Source: Myxococcales bacterium
GTDB taxonomy: Bacteria; Myxococcota_A; Polyangia; Polyangiales; Polyangiaceae
Reading direction: 5' to 3'
Assembly: GCA_016712525.1 (NCBI GenBank)
Contig: JADJQX010000006.1
Span: 372,001 to 436,000, forward strand
Length of the DNA stretch: 64,000 bases
The position numbers and the translations under genes are program-made. Below are positions 17,480 through 25,885 of the stretch, in pieces. The notes beneath the pieces were generated by a model that saw only the letters and a list, made by a program, of their open reading frames with translations, ran no database searches and was not told the origin of the DNA. The stretch's first letter is position 1. Each line of letters begins with the position of its first letter.

Positions 17480-19681
17480 ATGCGCCGAATGATTCCGTGG
17501 CTCCTCGGGCTGGTGCTCGCGCTCGCCGCTGCCAGCGCCGCCGTCTACTTCGCGCTGGCGCGGACGACCGACGCGTGGTTCGAGCGAGATCTCGTCCTTC
17601 GCTCGGACCTCGCGGTCGCGTCGGCGAGCCGGTCGCTCCTCGCCCACTGGGGCCAAAAGCAGCCGTCGGAGCTCGCCTCGGTGCTCAACGACATCACCCG
17701 CGACCCTCGCATTCTCGGGGCCGTAGCGTGCTCGGCCGAGGGGCACGTCCTCTCGGCGAGCCCGGATCTGGCTGACGTCCCACCCTGCCCCGAGCGGGCT
17801 GCGTCGCGCGAACCGGCGGTCGTCGAGACGGCCCAAGGACGGGTCCGCGTCAGCGCGACACCCTTGCGCGACGCGGCGGGCGCCACGGTCGGTCACGTGG
17901 TCCTCGTGCACGATCTGGCGTTCATCGGGCGGCGCCAAGCGACGACCCGGAACATCGTGCTCGGTGCGTTCTTCGGCCTGTCGGTGGTGGCTTCGGCCCT
18001 CACCCTGCTCTTCGCGCGGCTCGCGTGGCGAGAGTGGACGCGGGGGCTGCGGGACGCGCTCGCGGGCCGTGGGGAAGATGCCTTCCGACCACTCCTCAGG
18101 GACGTGCGCGCCCTCGCCGAGACGCTAGCAGAGGAGCACGCGAGCGACGCCCGGGTGGGCCGGTGGGACGCCGAACGCCTGAAGGCGACGCTCCGGCAGC
18201 ACCTCCACGGAGAGCGTATCGTCGTGGTCGCGAACCGCGAGCCGTACATCCACGAGCATCGCGGCGGTGAGGTCAAGGTCCTTCATCCCGCGAGTGGTCT
18301 CGTCACGGCGCTCGAGCCGGTCATGCGAGCCTGCTCGGGGGTGTGGGTCGCGCACGGGAGCGGCAGCGCCGATCGAGAGACCGTCGATGCGAACGACCAC
18401 GTCCGAGTGCCCCCCGGGGAGGAGTCCTACGCGATACGTCGCGTCTGGCTAACCGAGGAGGACGAAGCGGGGTACTATTACGGGTTCTCGAACGAGGGGC
18501 TCTGGCCGCTCTGCCACGTCGCCCACACACGCCCGAAGTTCCGCGAGTCGGACTGGGAGCGCTACAAAGAGGTGAACCGGAAGTTCGCTGACGCCGTGTG
18601 CCAGGAGGTCGACACCGACGACCCGGTCGTGCTCGTCCAAGACTACCACTTTGCGCTCGCTCCTCGAATGATCCGCGAGCGCATCCCCCGCGCCACCATC
18701 CTCACCTTCTGGCACATCCCTTGGCCGAACGCGGAGCGTATGGGGATCTGCCCGTGGCGCGACGAGCTGGTCGCCGGCCTGCTCGGGTCGAGCATCGTGG
18801 GGTTTCATACCCAACAACACTGCAATCACTTCTTCGACGCCGTCGACACGTTCCTCGAGAGCCGGATCGATCGTGAGCACGACGCGGTGGTGCATCGTGG
18901 ACACCGTAGCCTCGTGCGGAACTACCCGATTTCGATCGAGTGGCCGGTGAGGTGGCTGGCTGGGATCGCGGACGCGGCCACGTGTCGTCGCGAGATCCTC
19001 GAAGAGGTCGGCCTCTCTCCGTCGGCGACGCTCGGGGTGGGGGTCGACAGGCTCGACTACACGAAGGGCATCGAGGAGCGCATCCTCGCGGTCGACGCGC
19101 TGCTCGAGCGGCACCCGGAGCATCGCGGTCGCTTCGTCTTCGTCCAGCTCGCGGCGCCGAGCCGCTCCAAGATCGAGAAATACCAGCAGCTCGCCGAGCG
19201 GGTCGAGGCCCTCGTCTCCCACGTGAACGACCGCTGGGGTACCTCGACGTACAAGCCCGTCGTGCTTCGCCGAGCACACCACGAGCCGCGTGAGGTCATG
19301 CGGTACTTTCGCGCCGCGGATCTCTGCTACGTGTCGAGCCTGCACGATGGGATGAACCTCGTCGCGAAGGAGTTCGTGGCCGCTCGGGAGGACGAGGCGG
19401 GGGTGCTGGTGCTGAGCCAGTTCACCGGCGCCGCGCGGGACCTCACCGAGGCTCTGATCGTGAATCCCTACGACATCGCGAAGGCAGGTGACGCCCTGCA
19501 CGCCGCCCTCAACATGCCCGTCGCCGAGCAGCGGGAGCGTATGCGATCGATGCGGCGGATGGTCTCGGAGCTCAATGTGTACCGGTGGGCGGGGCGCATG
19601 CTCGTGGACGCCGCGGAGGTTCGGCGACGGGAACGGTTCGCCGCGAAGTGGTCGTCTTCGCTCGTGCCGGGGGAAGCATGA
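17480..19681 (+). CDS. otsA: Membrane-tethered trehalose-6-phosphate synthase (OtsA, GT20) with N-terminal sensor-like domain
   Basis: A 733-residue fusion. Residues about 1-245 look like the front of a sensor kinase: membrane span 5-25, an extracytoplasmic domain of about 125 residues with two Cys (AVACSAEGH, VPPCPERAA), a second span near 155-180 and a HAMP-like linker. Residues 245-715 are a complete GT20 OtsA. It has IVVVANREPY, PASGLVTALEPV, LTFWHIPWPNAER, GFHTQQHCNHFFDAV, GVDRLDYTKGIEER and SSLHDGMNLVAKEFVA, the known donor and acceptor contacts. The enzyme joins UDP-glucose and glucose-6-phosphate. Standard OtsA is soluble and about 470 residues, so the tether suggests direct control by an external signal (inference). 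Its stop overlaps otsB by four bases. Confidence 0.9.
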   Translation: MRRMIPWLLGLVLALAAASAAVYFALARTTDAWFERDLVLRSDLAVASASRSLLAHWGQKQPSELASVLNDITRDPRILGAVACSAEGHVLSASPDLADVPPCPERAASREPAVVETAQGRVRVSATPLRDAAGATVGHVVLVHDLAFIGRRQATTRNIVLGAFFGLSVVASALTLLFARLAWREWTRGLRDALAGRGEDAFRPLLRDVRALAETLAEEHASDARVGRWDAERLKATLRQHLHGERIVVVANREPYIHEHRGGEVKVLHPASGLVTALEPVMRACSGVWVAHGSGSADRETVDANDHVRVPPGEESYAIRRVWLTEEDEAGYYYGFSNEGLWPLCHVAHTRPKFRESDWERYKEVNRKFADAVCQEVDTDDPVVLVQDYHFALAPRMIRERIPRATILTFWHIPWPNAERMGICPWRDELVAGLLGSSIVGFHTQQHCNHFFDAVDTFLESRIDREHDAVVHRGHRSLVRNYPISIEWPVRWLAGIADAATCRREILEEVGLSPSATLGVGVDRLDYTKGIEERILAVDALLERHPEHRGRFVFVQLAAPSRSKIEKYQQLAERVEALVSHVNDRWGTSTYKPVVLRRAHHEPREVMRYFRAADLCYVSSLHDGMNLVAKEFVAAREDEAGVLVLSQFTGAARDLTEALIVNPYDIAKAGDALHAALNMPVAEQRERMRSMRRMVSELNVYRWAGRMLVDAAEVRRRERFAAKWSSSLVPGEA

Positions 19682-20442
19682 TCGACATCCTCGGTCGGCG
19701 GGCCTCGGCCGTCCTCCGGCGGCTCGCGCTCGAGGGTACCTGGGTCGCGCTTGACTTCGACGGGACCCTCGCCCCCATCGTGCGTGACCGCGCGCGCGCG
19801 GCCATGTCCTCGCGTACGTGCGATACGCTGCGCCGCCTCGCGGAGCGCTACCCCACGGTGATCGTGTCGGGACGCGCGCGCGCGGACGTGGCGAACCGCC
19901 TCGCTGGAGCGCCCGTGAGGCTCGTGTTCGGGAACCATGGCGCCGAAGGCGGCCTGAAGGACGCTCCCACCCGAGCCCGCCTTCGGCGTGAGATCCGCGC
20001 GGCGAAGAACGTCCTGGTCTCCGCGCTCGAGGGCGTCGAGGGCGTCGAGATCGAGGACAAGCGGTACTCCCTCTCCGTCCACGATAGGAAGGCCGAAGAC
20101 CCCGAGGCGGCTCGTGCGGCCATCGCGACGGCGGTCGCGGCGCTCGGGCCGTCGGTACGCGTGGAGCCTGGCAAGCGCGTCACGAACGTCGTTCACGTGG
20201 ACGCACCCGACAAGGGGACGGTCGTGCGCGCGCTTCACGAGTCACGGGGAGCCACGCAAATCGTCTTCGTGGGGGACGACGTGACCGACGAGTCCGTGTT
20301 TCGCATCCGCGCGCCGTGGCTCGTGTCCGTGCGCGTCGGGCGCTCGGTGCGGTCGGACGCGCCGTATTTCGTACCCACACGCGCTCACGTCGACCTCCTC
20401 TGCGAGGCGCTCGTGGATGCTCGTACCCCACTCGGGAGATAA
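19678..20442 (+). CDS. otsB: Trehalose-6-phosphate phosphatase
   Basis: A 254-residue HAD-superfamily phosphatase that completes trehalose synthesis by removing phosphate from trehalose-6-phosphate. HAD motif 1 is WVALDFDGTLAP (DxDGT, Asp nucleophile), motif 2 is TVIVSGR, and the metal-binding end is IVFVGDDVTDESVF (GDDxTDE), the OtsB signature. The cap domain lies between. Length fits the family. ATG 19678 overlaps the OtsA stop (ATGA), which implies coupled translation and roughly equal amounts of both enzymes. The stop is four bases before the GH15 gene, so all three form one operon. Confidence 0.92.
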   Translation: MIDILGRRASAVLRRLALEGTWVALDFDGTLAPIVRDRARAAMSSRTCDTLRRLAERYPTVIVSGRARADVANRLAGAPVRLVFGNHGAEGGLKDAPTRARLRREIRAAKNVLVSALEGVEGVEIEDKRYSLSVHDRKAEDPEAARAAIATAVAALGPSVRVEPGKRVTNVVHVDAPDKGTVVRALHESRGATQIVFVGDDVTDESVFRIRAPWLVSVRVGRSVRSDAPYFVPTRAHVDLLCEALVDARTPLGR

Positions 20443-20446
20443 GCCT

Positions 20447-22351
20447 ATGGATCTCGTCAGTCTCTCGGCGCGTCTCTCGCGCCCCTTCGTCCTCGGGCGG
20501 TCGCGTGTCCCGGAGCTGCCGCTCGACGCCCGCGGCCTCATCGGGGACGGCGTGGCCGCGGCGCTCGTGGCGGTCGACGGCGCGATCGACTGGCTCTGCG
20601 TGCCACGCTTCGACGGCCCGAGCGTGTTCGCGAGGGTGCTCGACGCCGAGCGGGGCGGCAGCATGGCGATCCGCCCGTGCGCCCAGGCGTTCGAGAGCCT
20701 CCAGGCCTACGATCCCGACACCAACGTCCTCGAGACGCTCATGACGACCCCGCGGGGCGAGCGTGTGCGCCTCATCGACTTCATGCCGTTCTCGGACGAC
20801 CCGCGTGCCGCGCTCGGGGAGCTGCACCGGAGGATCGACTGCCCGAGCGGCGAGATCGAGCTCGAGATCGTCTTCGACCCCCGCTTCGACTACGGCCGAG
20901 AGATCCCGATCGTTCACGCGGCGGAGCACGGGCTCCTCGCGCGAGGGAGCGGGGGTGTGCCCCTGACGCTGTCGGTCTCGAGGCGCCTCGAGTTCGTGGC
21001 CTTGCCGGGAGGTGGTATGCGCGCCACCACCACGCTGCGCGAGGGTGAGATCCTATGGGTCGTGCTCGCGTGGGGGCGTGACGAGGTCGAGCCGACGGCC
21101 GCGCACCGACCCTTCGAGCAGCTCCGGCTCACCCGTCGTACGTGGCGCGAGTGGGCATCTAGGCTCGCCTACGACGGCCCGTGGAGGCACCACGTCTTGC
21201 GTGCCGCGCTGGTGATGAAGCTACTCGTCTATGCGCCGACCGGCGCGGTGATCGCGGCGCCCACAGCGTCGTTTCCCGAGTGGCCAGGGGGCAAGCGTAA
21301 CTGGGACTATCGCTACACATGGGCGCGCGATGCGGCGATGACCGTGCGGGCGACCAACCTCCTTGGGTATCACGCGGAGGCGCGCGCCTTCTTTCACTTC
21401 GTGCGCGACGCCGTGAGCCTCGAGAGGGGGCTCGAGCTCATGTACAGCGTCGATGGCGGCCCGGTGCCTGCGGAGCTCGAGCTCGGGCACCTGTGCGGCG
21501 CCCTCGGCGCACGCCCCGTTCGTATCGGGAACGGGGCGAAGGACCAGACGCAGCTCGACACCTACGGGGCCGTCGTCGACGCCGCGCACCTCTACGCGAA
21601 GTTCGGGGGCACGCTCACCCTGGACGCCTTCCGCAAGATCGAGGGAATCCTTGGCGCCTCCCTCGCGAGGTGGTCCGAGCCCGATCATGGGATATGGGAG
21701 CCGCGCGACGGGGGACGCCACAACGTTCACTCGAAGGTCATGAACTGGGTAGCGATGGATCGCGGCGAAAAGCTCGCCCTCGCGTTCGGGGAGCACGTGC
21801 TCGCACAACGGCTCGCGCACGAGGCGGAGCAGGTGCGTGCCGACGTGTGCGCGCGCGGTATGGACCCGACCGGGACGCACTTCGTGCGGGCGTACGGGGA
21901 GCCGGTCGCCGACGCCGCGCTCTTGCTCCTTCCCATTCACGGCTTCCTTCCGGACGACGATCCGAGGCTCGCGCGCACGGTGGACTGGGTCCGGACTGAG
22001 CTCGGTACCGGGCCCTTCGTGCATCGGTACGCGGTCGACGATGGCGTTGGCGGCCAGGAGGGAGCCTTCACGCTATGTGGGTTTTGGCTCGCCGAGGCGC
22101 TCGCCATCCAAGGCCGGGTCGAAGAAGCGATGCATGTCTTCGCCGCCCACGCGGAGGCGTCGAACCACCTTGGTCTGCTCTCCGAGGAGATCGACCCTAC
22201 GACACGGGCCCAGCTCGGAAATTTTCCCCAGGCGTTCAGCCATCTTGGACTCGTCAACGCGGCCTGGCGCATCGACCTCGCCATGCGCCTTCGTGACGAG
22301 GGGGCTCCCTTCGGTCCGCGGCTCGTGGGACCGATGCTCCGCCGCCCGTAA
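20447..22351 (+). CDS. GH15-family glycoside hydrolase (trehalase/glucoamylase type)
   Basis: A 634-residue GH15 enzyme. The N-terminal beta-sandwich starts with GLIGDGVAAALVAVDGAIDW, typical of bacterial GH15 proteins. The (alpha/alpha)6 barrel carries RNWDYRYTWARDAA near residue 285. The probable catalytic acid Glu is in GIWEPRDGGRHNVHSKVMNW near 415, and the probable base is in LLSEEIDPTT near 577, followed by the family block LGNFPQAFSHLGLVNAA. Some actinobacterial members with this architecture are trehalases; others act on maltose or glucans. Being in one operon with otsA and otsB makes trehalase the best guess, giving a unit that can both make and remove trehalose. A GGGAG site precedes ATG 20447. 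Confidence 0.88.
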   Translation: MDLVSLSARLSRPFVLGRSRVPELPLDARGLIGDGVAAALVAVDGAIDWLCVPRFDGPSVFARVLDAERGGSMAIRPCAQAFESLQAYDPDTNVLETLMTTPRGERVRLIDFMPFSDDPRAALGELHRRIDCPSGEIELEIVFDPRFDYGREIPIVHAAEHGLLARGSGGVPLTLSVSRRLEFVALPGGGMRATTTLREGEILWVVLAWGRDEVEPTAAHRPFEQLRLTRRTWREWASRLAYDGPWRHHVLRAALVMKLLVYAPTGAVIAAPTASFPEWPGGKRNWDYRYTWARDAAMTVRATNLLGYHAEARAFFHFVRDAVSLERGLELMYSVDGGPVPAELELGHLCGALGARPVRIGNGAKDQTQLDTYGAVVDAAHLYAKFGGTLTLDAFRKIEGILGASLARWSEPDHGIWEPRDGGRHNVHSKVMNWVAMDRGEKLALAFGEHVLAQRLAHEAEQVRADVCARGMDPTGTHFVRAYGEPVADAALLLLPIHGFLPDDDPRLARTVDWVRTELGTGPFVHRYAVDDGVGGQEGAFTLCGFWLAEALAIQGRVEEAMHVFAAHAEASNHLGLLSEEIDPTTRAQLGNFPQAFSHLGLVNAAWRIDLAMRLRDEGAPFGPRLVGPMLRRP

Positions 22352-22361
22352 CGTGGTAGCG

Positions 22362-22592
22362 ATGAACGACATCTTCGCCGCGTTCCCGACTCGCCTCGTC
22401 GTACGACGCACCAACGTGGTGCCGTTCGGTTCCCGTTGTCTCCCGCCGTCGGCGCTCGCGGTCTACGGTGTCGCGGAGGACGGGACACGGCTCGACCTCG
22501 TCGTCGCGCGATCAGGGCTCGGTGAAACGGAGGTCGTGCTCGCCATCGGCTTGCTCGTCGCGCGGGGGCTCATCCGTCTCGAAGGTCCGTGA
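22362..22592 (+). CDS. Small winged-helix-like protein, 76 residues
   Basis: A short gene ten bases after the GH15 stop, in the same direction. After a basic, hydrophobic N-terminal strand (PTRLVVRRTNVVPFG), the second half reads LDLVVARSGLGETEVVLAIG followed by LLVARGLIRLEGP. That is the pattern of a winged helix-turn-helix: helix, turn, recognition helix, wing. There is no other domain. It could be a small regulator of the trehalose operon or an orphan DNA-binding fold used in protein contacts. Coding status rests on operon position and the helix-turn-helix pattern; no strong ribosome site is seen. Confidence 0.5.
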   Translation: MNDIFAAFPTRLVVRRTNVVPFGSRCLPPSALAVYGVAEDGTRLDLVVARSGLGETEVVLAIGLLVARGLIRLEGP

Positions 22593-22985
22593 ACGCGAGT
22601 GGGGCCATGGGCTGCCTCGTCGACGGGAAGGACGTGAGGCGAGGAGGTGAGGGCGCGCGTACGAAAGTCGAAGGCAGTGCTGACACGCCCGCACGATCAT
22701 GACATCGAATGCCCTTGAGCGCGTGAGGACCCGTGGCCCGCCGAGCCCTCGTCGAAAAAAAGAACGCGCGGCGAGGAGGAGAGGGGCTCGGTTTTCCCTG
22801 ACTCGCGCGCGCGCAACTCGAAGGTAGCGCCGACATCCCGGCTCGGCCACAATTCACTTCGGTCTGAACTACGATTCTCTGTGATTCGAGCGTCGAAAAA
22901 CGCAACACCTTGGGGGGGGCTGTTGCGAATCGCCACGACTCGGCAGGCGAGCTCAGCTCCCCGCCGCTCCGAGCTCCTTGGGTTC
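22593..22985. repeat. Non-coding stretch with two degenerate copies of one segment
   Basis: No convincing gene. Two imperfect direct copies of a roughly 60-70 bp segment can be seen, at about 22630-22700 and 22765-22840. Both contain GCGAGGAGG, then GCGCGCG, then GTCGAAGG or CTCGAAGG, and end near GC(T/C)GACA. The copies are too diverged to be an active element. They lie next to the collapsed ATPase-MscS remnant and are probably debris of the same decay. Confidence 0.3.
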
Positions 22986-22989
22986 GGTG

Positions 22990-23540
22990 GAACCTTCGGG
23001 GGCTCCCGTTCGACGAAGCCCGGATCGTTCGCCTCGAGGCGTCGGTGGAGTACGGCAGGGGGAGGATCCCGTGAACGCGGAACGCCTTGCGCACTCGAAT
23101 GTGGACGTCCGTCTCGAAGGGCTTCTCGTACTTGCAGTCGAAGACGTACGGGCGCGCCTTCAGATGCATCGCGCCGTAGTCACCGAGTATGACCTGCTTC
23201 ACGAGCACCGGGACGGCGCGCTCAAGGAACACGTAGGGGCTAGTCAGGCACGCCTCCCTTACCAGCTCGCACGCGAGCTCGACGTCCTGGTCGAGCCCGA
23301 TGTAGAAGTCCATTGCGTCGAAAGAGGTAGGCCATGATGCGCCGAGACAGCTCGAAGCGCGCGATCCATGCGCGGAGCGAGCGGTAGGTCCCCGTGGCGA
23401 GCAGATAGGCTCCTCCGCTCGCAGCCGCGAGGAAGCTCGCTCACCCCTTCTTGTTGCGCAGCAGCCGGCGTTCGAAGGTGCTCGGCTTTCTGAGCCGCTC
23501 GACTCGGGCGAACACGACAGCGCGCCACCAACCGCCAGGA
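22990..23540 (-). pseudogene. Collapsed second copy of the ATPase-MscS pair
   Basis: Reading down the minus strand, about 23540-23325 encodes RLRKPSTFERR, then a TGA, then ASFLAAASGGAYLLATG and RRIMAYLFRR. This matches the membrane part of the ATPase at 4628-7753 (GLRKPNAFERW, WASFIAAASAASYLL, RRALAYLFRR). The TGA replaces the TGG of the intact gene. The text then jumps directly to DFYIGLDQDVELACELVREA and on to ARPYVFDCKYEKPFETDVH, the last 100 residues of an MscS similar to the gene at 7750-8649. The junction falls in TTCGAC, a string present at both corresponding places in the intact genes. So the ATPase domain and the MscS pore were lost in one deletion. This is a paralogous copy of the pair, now dead. 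Confidence 0.82.
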
Positions 23541-23779
23541 GAGGCGAGAGCGGGCACGGAGGCACATCCGCGGCCACGGGGATCGCGCTGTTGGTCGCCA
23601 CCTCGATCCGGACCGGGGCACGACCGCAACTTGGGATAGTGTCCAAGCCTAGAGCGCGCAGTGAAATCCGGACGTGCACGAGACGAACGTCGGGACGCTG
23701 GCAAGAGCGCGCTGTCCGCCGACACACGGGCTCGGTCGAAAGCGCTGTGCCGATTCGGAAGGAGTAGTAGGCTCGTCGA

Positions 23780-24253
23780 ATGGCAACCCGTGCACAACAG
23801 AAGAAGGCCCAAGACCAGAAGGACGCGAATCCGCCCAAGCCCAAAGCGCCGCGTCGGCCACGTCGCGACGACCCTGTCGACACCTCGAAGCCCGGAGTGA
23901 GCGCGACCGATCGCAAGGCTGGGGCCGGACGAACGGCCGGGCGCAACGCGTCGAAGCGCGCGGAGGCCAAGGGGGGGGCCGCGCTCGAAGATTCCGCGAG
24001 CGGAAAGCCGTCTCGGAAGTCGACCAGGAAGGCGACCGGCAGGGTCAAGAAGGCGACCAGCCTGCAGAGGAGGCAGACCCGCAAGGTGAGCTCCTCGAAG
24101 GCGAAGGCTGCGCGAGCTGCAGCGAAGAAGCCCGCAGCGAAGAAGCCCGCAGCGAAGAAGCCCGCAGCGAAGAAGCCCGCAGCGAAGAAGCCCGCAGCGA
24201 AGAAGCCCGCAGCCAAGAAGAAGGGCGCGTCGGCGGCCAGGAAAAAGAAGTAG
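23780..24253 (+). CDS. Histone H1-like lysine-rich protein
   Basis: A 157-residue, very basic protein made almost only of Lys, Ala, Arg, Pro, Ser and Thr. The tail holds six tandem AKKPA-type pentapeptides (about residues 115-144) and ends KKGASAARKKK. Composition and repeats match the C-terminal domain of histone H1 and its bacterial relatives (Hc1/AlgP/HctB-like proteins), which bind and compact DNA without sequence preference. There is no globular or helix-turn-helix part. The ATG is preceded by GGAAGGAG about 16 bases upstream, further than ideal. It is convergent with the kinase gene. DNA binding is inferred from composition. Confidence 0.75.
   Translation: MATRAQQKKAQDQKDANPPKPKAPRRPRRDDPVDTSKPGVSATDRKAGAGRTAGRNASKRAEAKGGAALEDSASGKPSRKSTRKATGRVKKATSLQRRQTRKVSSSKAKAARAAAKKPAAKKPAAKKPAAKKPAAKKPAAKKPAAKKKGASAARKKK
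24122..24211 (+). repeat. 15-bp tandem repeat, six copies, inside the H1-like gene
   Basis: Six head-to-tail copies of GCGAAGAAGCCCGCA, identical to each other, encode the AKKPA repeats. Perfect identity at the DNA level suggests recent expansion; copy number is likely to vary between strains in steps of five residues without loss of frame. Confidence 0.9.
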
Positions 24254-24262
24254 CGTCGTCCC

Positions 24263-25510
24263 TCAGCGTTGGAAGATCCGTCCGAGGAAGCTCCCCGCGA
24301 AGGCCGCCGCCAACACCGCTGGCACGAGGATGATCATCGGACGGAGCGGGATTCCGAACGGGGCGCTTTCCGTGGCGTGTTGGTCTCGCGGCGGGGCCTT
24401 GGGCGAAAGCAGCCGGGTCGGCGAATGTTCCTCTTCGACCTCACCGGAAGCGAAGGCTGCGGGCGTCGCGTCGCTCGCTTCGAGCTCGGCGGCTCGATCG
24501 AGCACGCTCGAGACGACGGAGTGCTCGAAGGCAAGCCGGTCGGCGGCGCACTCCCGTACACGCGCGCCGACTTGTGCGGGAGACGCGGCCTCCTTCCCGA
24601 GCGCGTCCTCCATCGCTTCGGCCGTCGGGAACCGCGCGTCAGGCTCCCGCGCGAGCGCCCGCATCGCCACGCCGCCGAGGCGTTCGACCTCGGCCCTCGA
24701 GCGGTGCAGCCTCATGCGCTCACCCGCTTCGTCGCCTTGGTCGAAGACCTCGAGCGGATGCCGAATATGCGCCATCAGCACGTTTCTGTACGTGTCGAGG
24801 TCGGTCTCGCCGGCGAAGAGCCTCTGGCCCGTCAGGATCTCCCAAAGGACCACTCCCATCGCGAAGACGTCGGAGCGCCGCGTGACGGGCTCCCCGCTGA
24901 GCTGCTCGGGGGACGCGTACGCGAGCTTCCCCTTGAACTCGCCGTCCCGCGTGTTGTCGAGGCTCCCCGCCGCCCTGGCGACGCCGAAGTCGATGATGCG
25001 CGGGATCCCCGCGACGCCGACGAGGATGTTCTGGGGAGAGACGTCACGGTGAACGATCCCGAGCGGCTCGCCCTCGAACGTCGTCGCCTCGTGGGCCGCG
25101 TGGAGGCCACGTAGTGCACCTCGAAGCACGGCGACGAGGATGTCCGCAGGGAGGAGGCGACCTTGCTCTCTCTCGTGTGTCGCGAGCGAGGATAGCGCGG
25201 CGCCCCTCACGTACTCCATGACGACGAAGACCTCTCCGCCGGAAGCGATGACGTCCAGCGTGGGGACCACGTTGACGTGGCGGACCAGCGCCGCGACGCG
25301 CGCTTCGTCCACCATCATCGCGACACGGCGGGCGTCTTGCGCGAGCGTGGCGTGAAGCCGCTTGATGGCGACGACTCGCGAGAACCCGAGCGCACCTCGA
25401 AGCAGCCCCAGGTGTACGGCCGCCATGCCTCCCGCCGCGATGCGGTCGAACAGGAAATAGTGCTCCGCCCGCGGGAGCTTCAGTGGGCGGTCCTTTCTCC
25501 AGGTCGACAT
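24263..25510 (-). CDS. Serine/threonine protein kinase with C-terminal membrane anchor
   Basis: A 415-residue Hanks-type kinase. Residues about 15-285 hold the catalytic domain. The Gly loop is IAAGGMAAVHLG, the ATP-binding Lys is in VVAIKRLH, the catalytic loop is HRDVSPQN near residue 153, the metal site is DFG in IIDFGVAR, and the APE-like motif is YASPEQLSG. All catalytic residues are present, so it should be active. About 100 less conserved residues follow, and the chain ends with one hydrophobic span (MIILVPAVLAAAFAGSFLG) and a short tail. The kinase domain is thus cytoplasmic and held at the membrane with almost no outer part. HRDVSPQN is typical of myxobacterial kinases. The target is unknown. 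Confidence 0.9.
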   Translation of the reverse strand: MSTWRKDRPLKLPRAEHYFLFDRIAAGGMAAVHLGLLRGALGFSRVVAIKRLHATLAQDARRVAMMVDEARVAALVRHVNVVPTLDVIASGGEVFVVMEYVRGAALSSLATHEREQGRLLPADILVAVLRGALRGLHAAHEATTFEGEPLGIVHRDVSPQNILVGVAGIPRIIDFGVARAAGSLDNTRDGEFKGKLAYASPEQLSGEPVTRRSDVFAMGVVLWEILTGQRLFAGETDLDTYRNVLMAHIRHPLEVFDQGDEAGERMRLHRSRAEVERLGGVAMRALAREPDARFPTAEAMEDALGKEAASPAQVGARVRECAADRLAFEHSVVSSVLDRAAELEASDATPAAFASGEVEEEHSPTRLLSPKAPPRDQHATESAPFGIPLRPMIILVPAVLAAAFAGSFLGRIFQR

Positions 25511-25631
25511 GGATCGGCAAGGCTATCGCTCGCCTCCCCGGTTGTCACGGCCCGGCGTCGTCCGTTTCCACCTCGGTGGGAGCTTCGTCGGCGTCGAGGG
25601 CGGTGATTTGCGCCGCGGGGATGTGCCGCGC

Positions 25632-25885
25632 GACCCGGCCCTCTACCCTGCGGTCCACTACGTGCGCACGGTCCCTTCGCGCACCGGAGTCGCTCGAAGA
25701 ACTGATTCCCCTTCATCGAGAAAGAGGCCGTAGAGCACGGCCATGGGCACGAGGCGCAAGGCGCCGGTCGCGAAGAGCGAGGCGCCGACGGCGAGGTGAA
25801 TGAGGAGCGGGGAGGGGCGGTTCTCGATACTCCGGTGACCTGCTCGATGCCCTCGCGCCGCTCCAACTGCGCGCTCATCGTCGCC
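25632..25885 (-). pseudogene. Remnant of an SLC4/band 3-like anion exchanger
   Basis: Short pieces of one membrane protein survive in alternating frames on the minus strand. REGIEQVTGV is near 25850-25828. LLIHLAVGASLF and LRLVPMAVLYGLFL lie at about 25811-25720 in a second frame. KGNQFFERLR is at about 25715-25684 in the first frame again. Together they follow the order of the conserved EQRVTG, PMAVLYG-FLY and GNQFWERL blocks of bicarbonate/anion exchangers of the band 3 type, as I recall that family. At least two indels separate them and the rest of the protein is gone. A possible inverted tail is read on the plus strand at 25632-25676. Confidence 0.5.
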
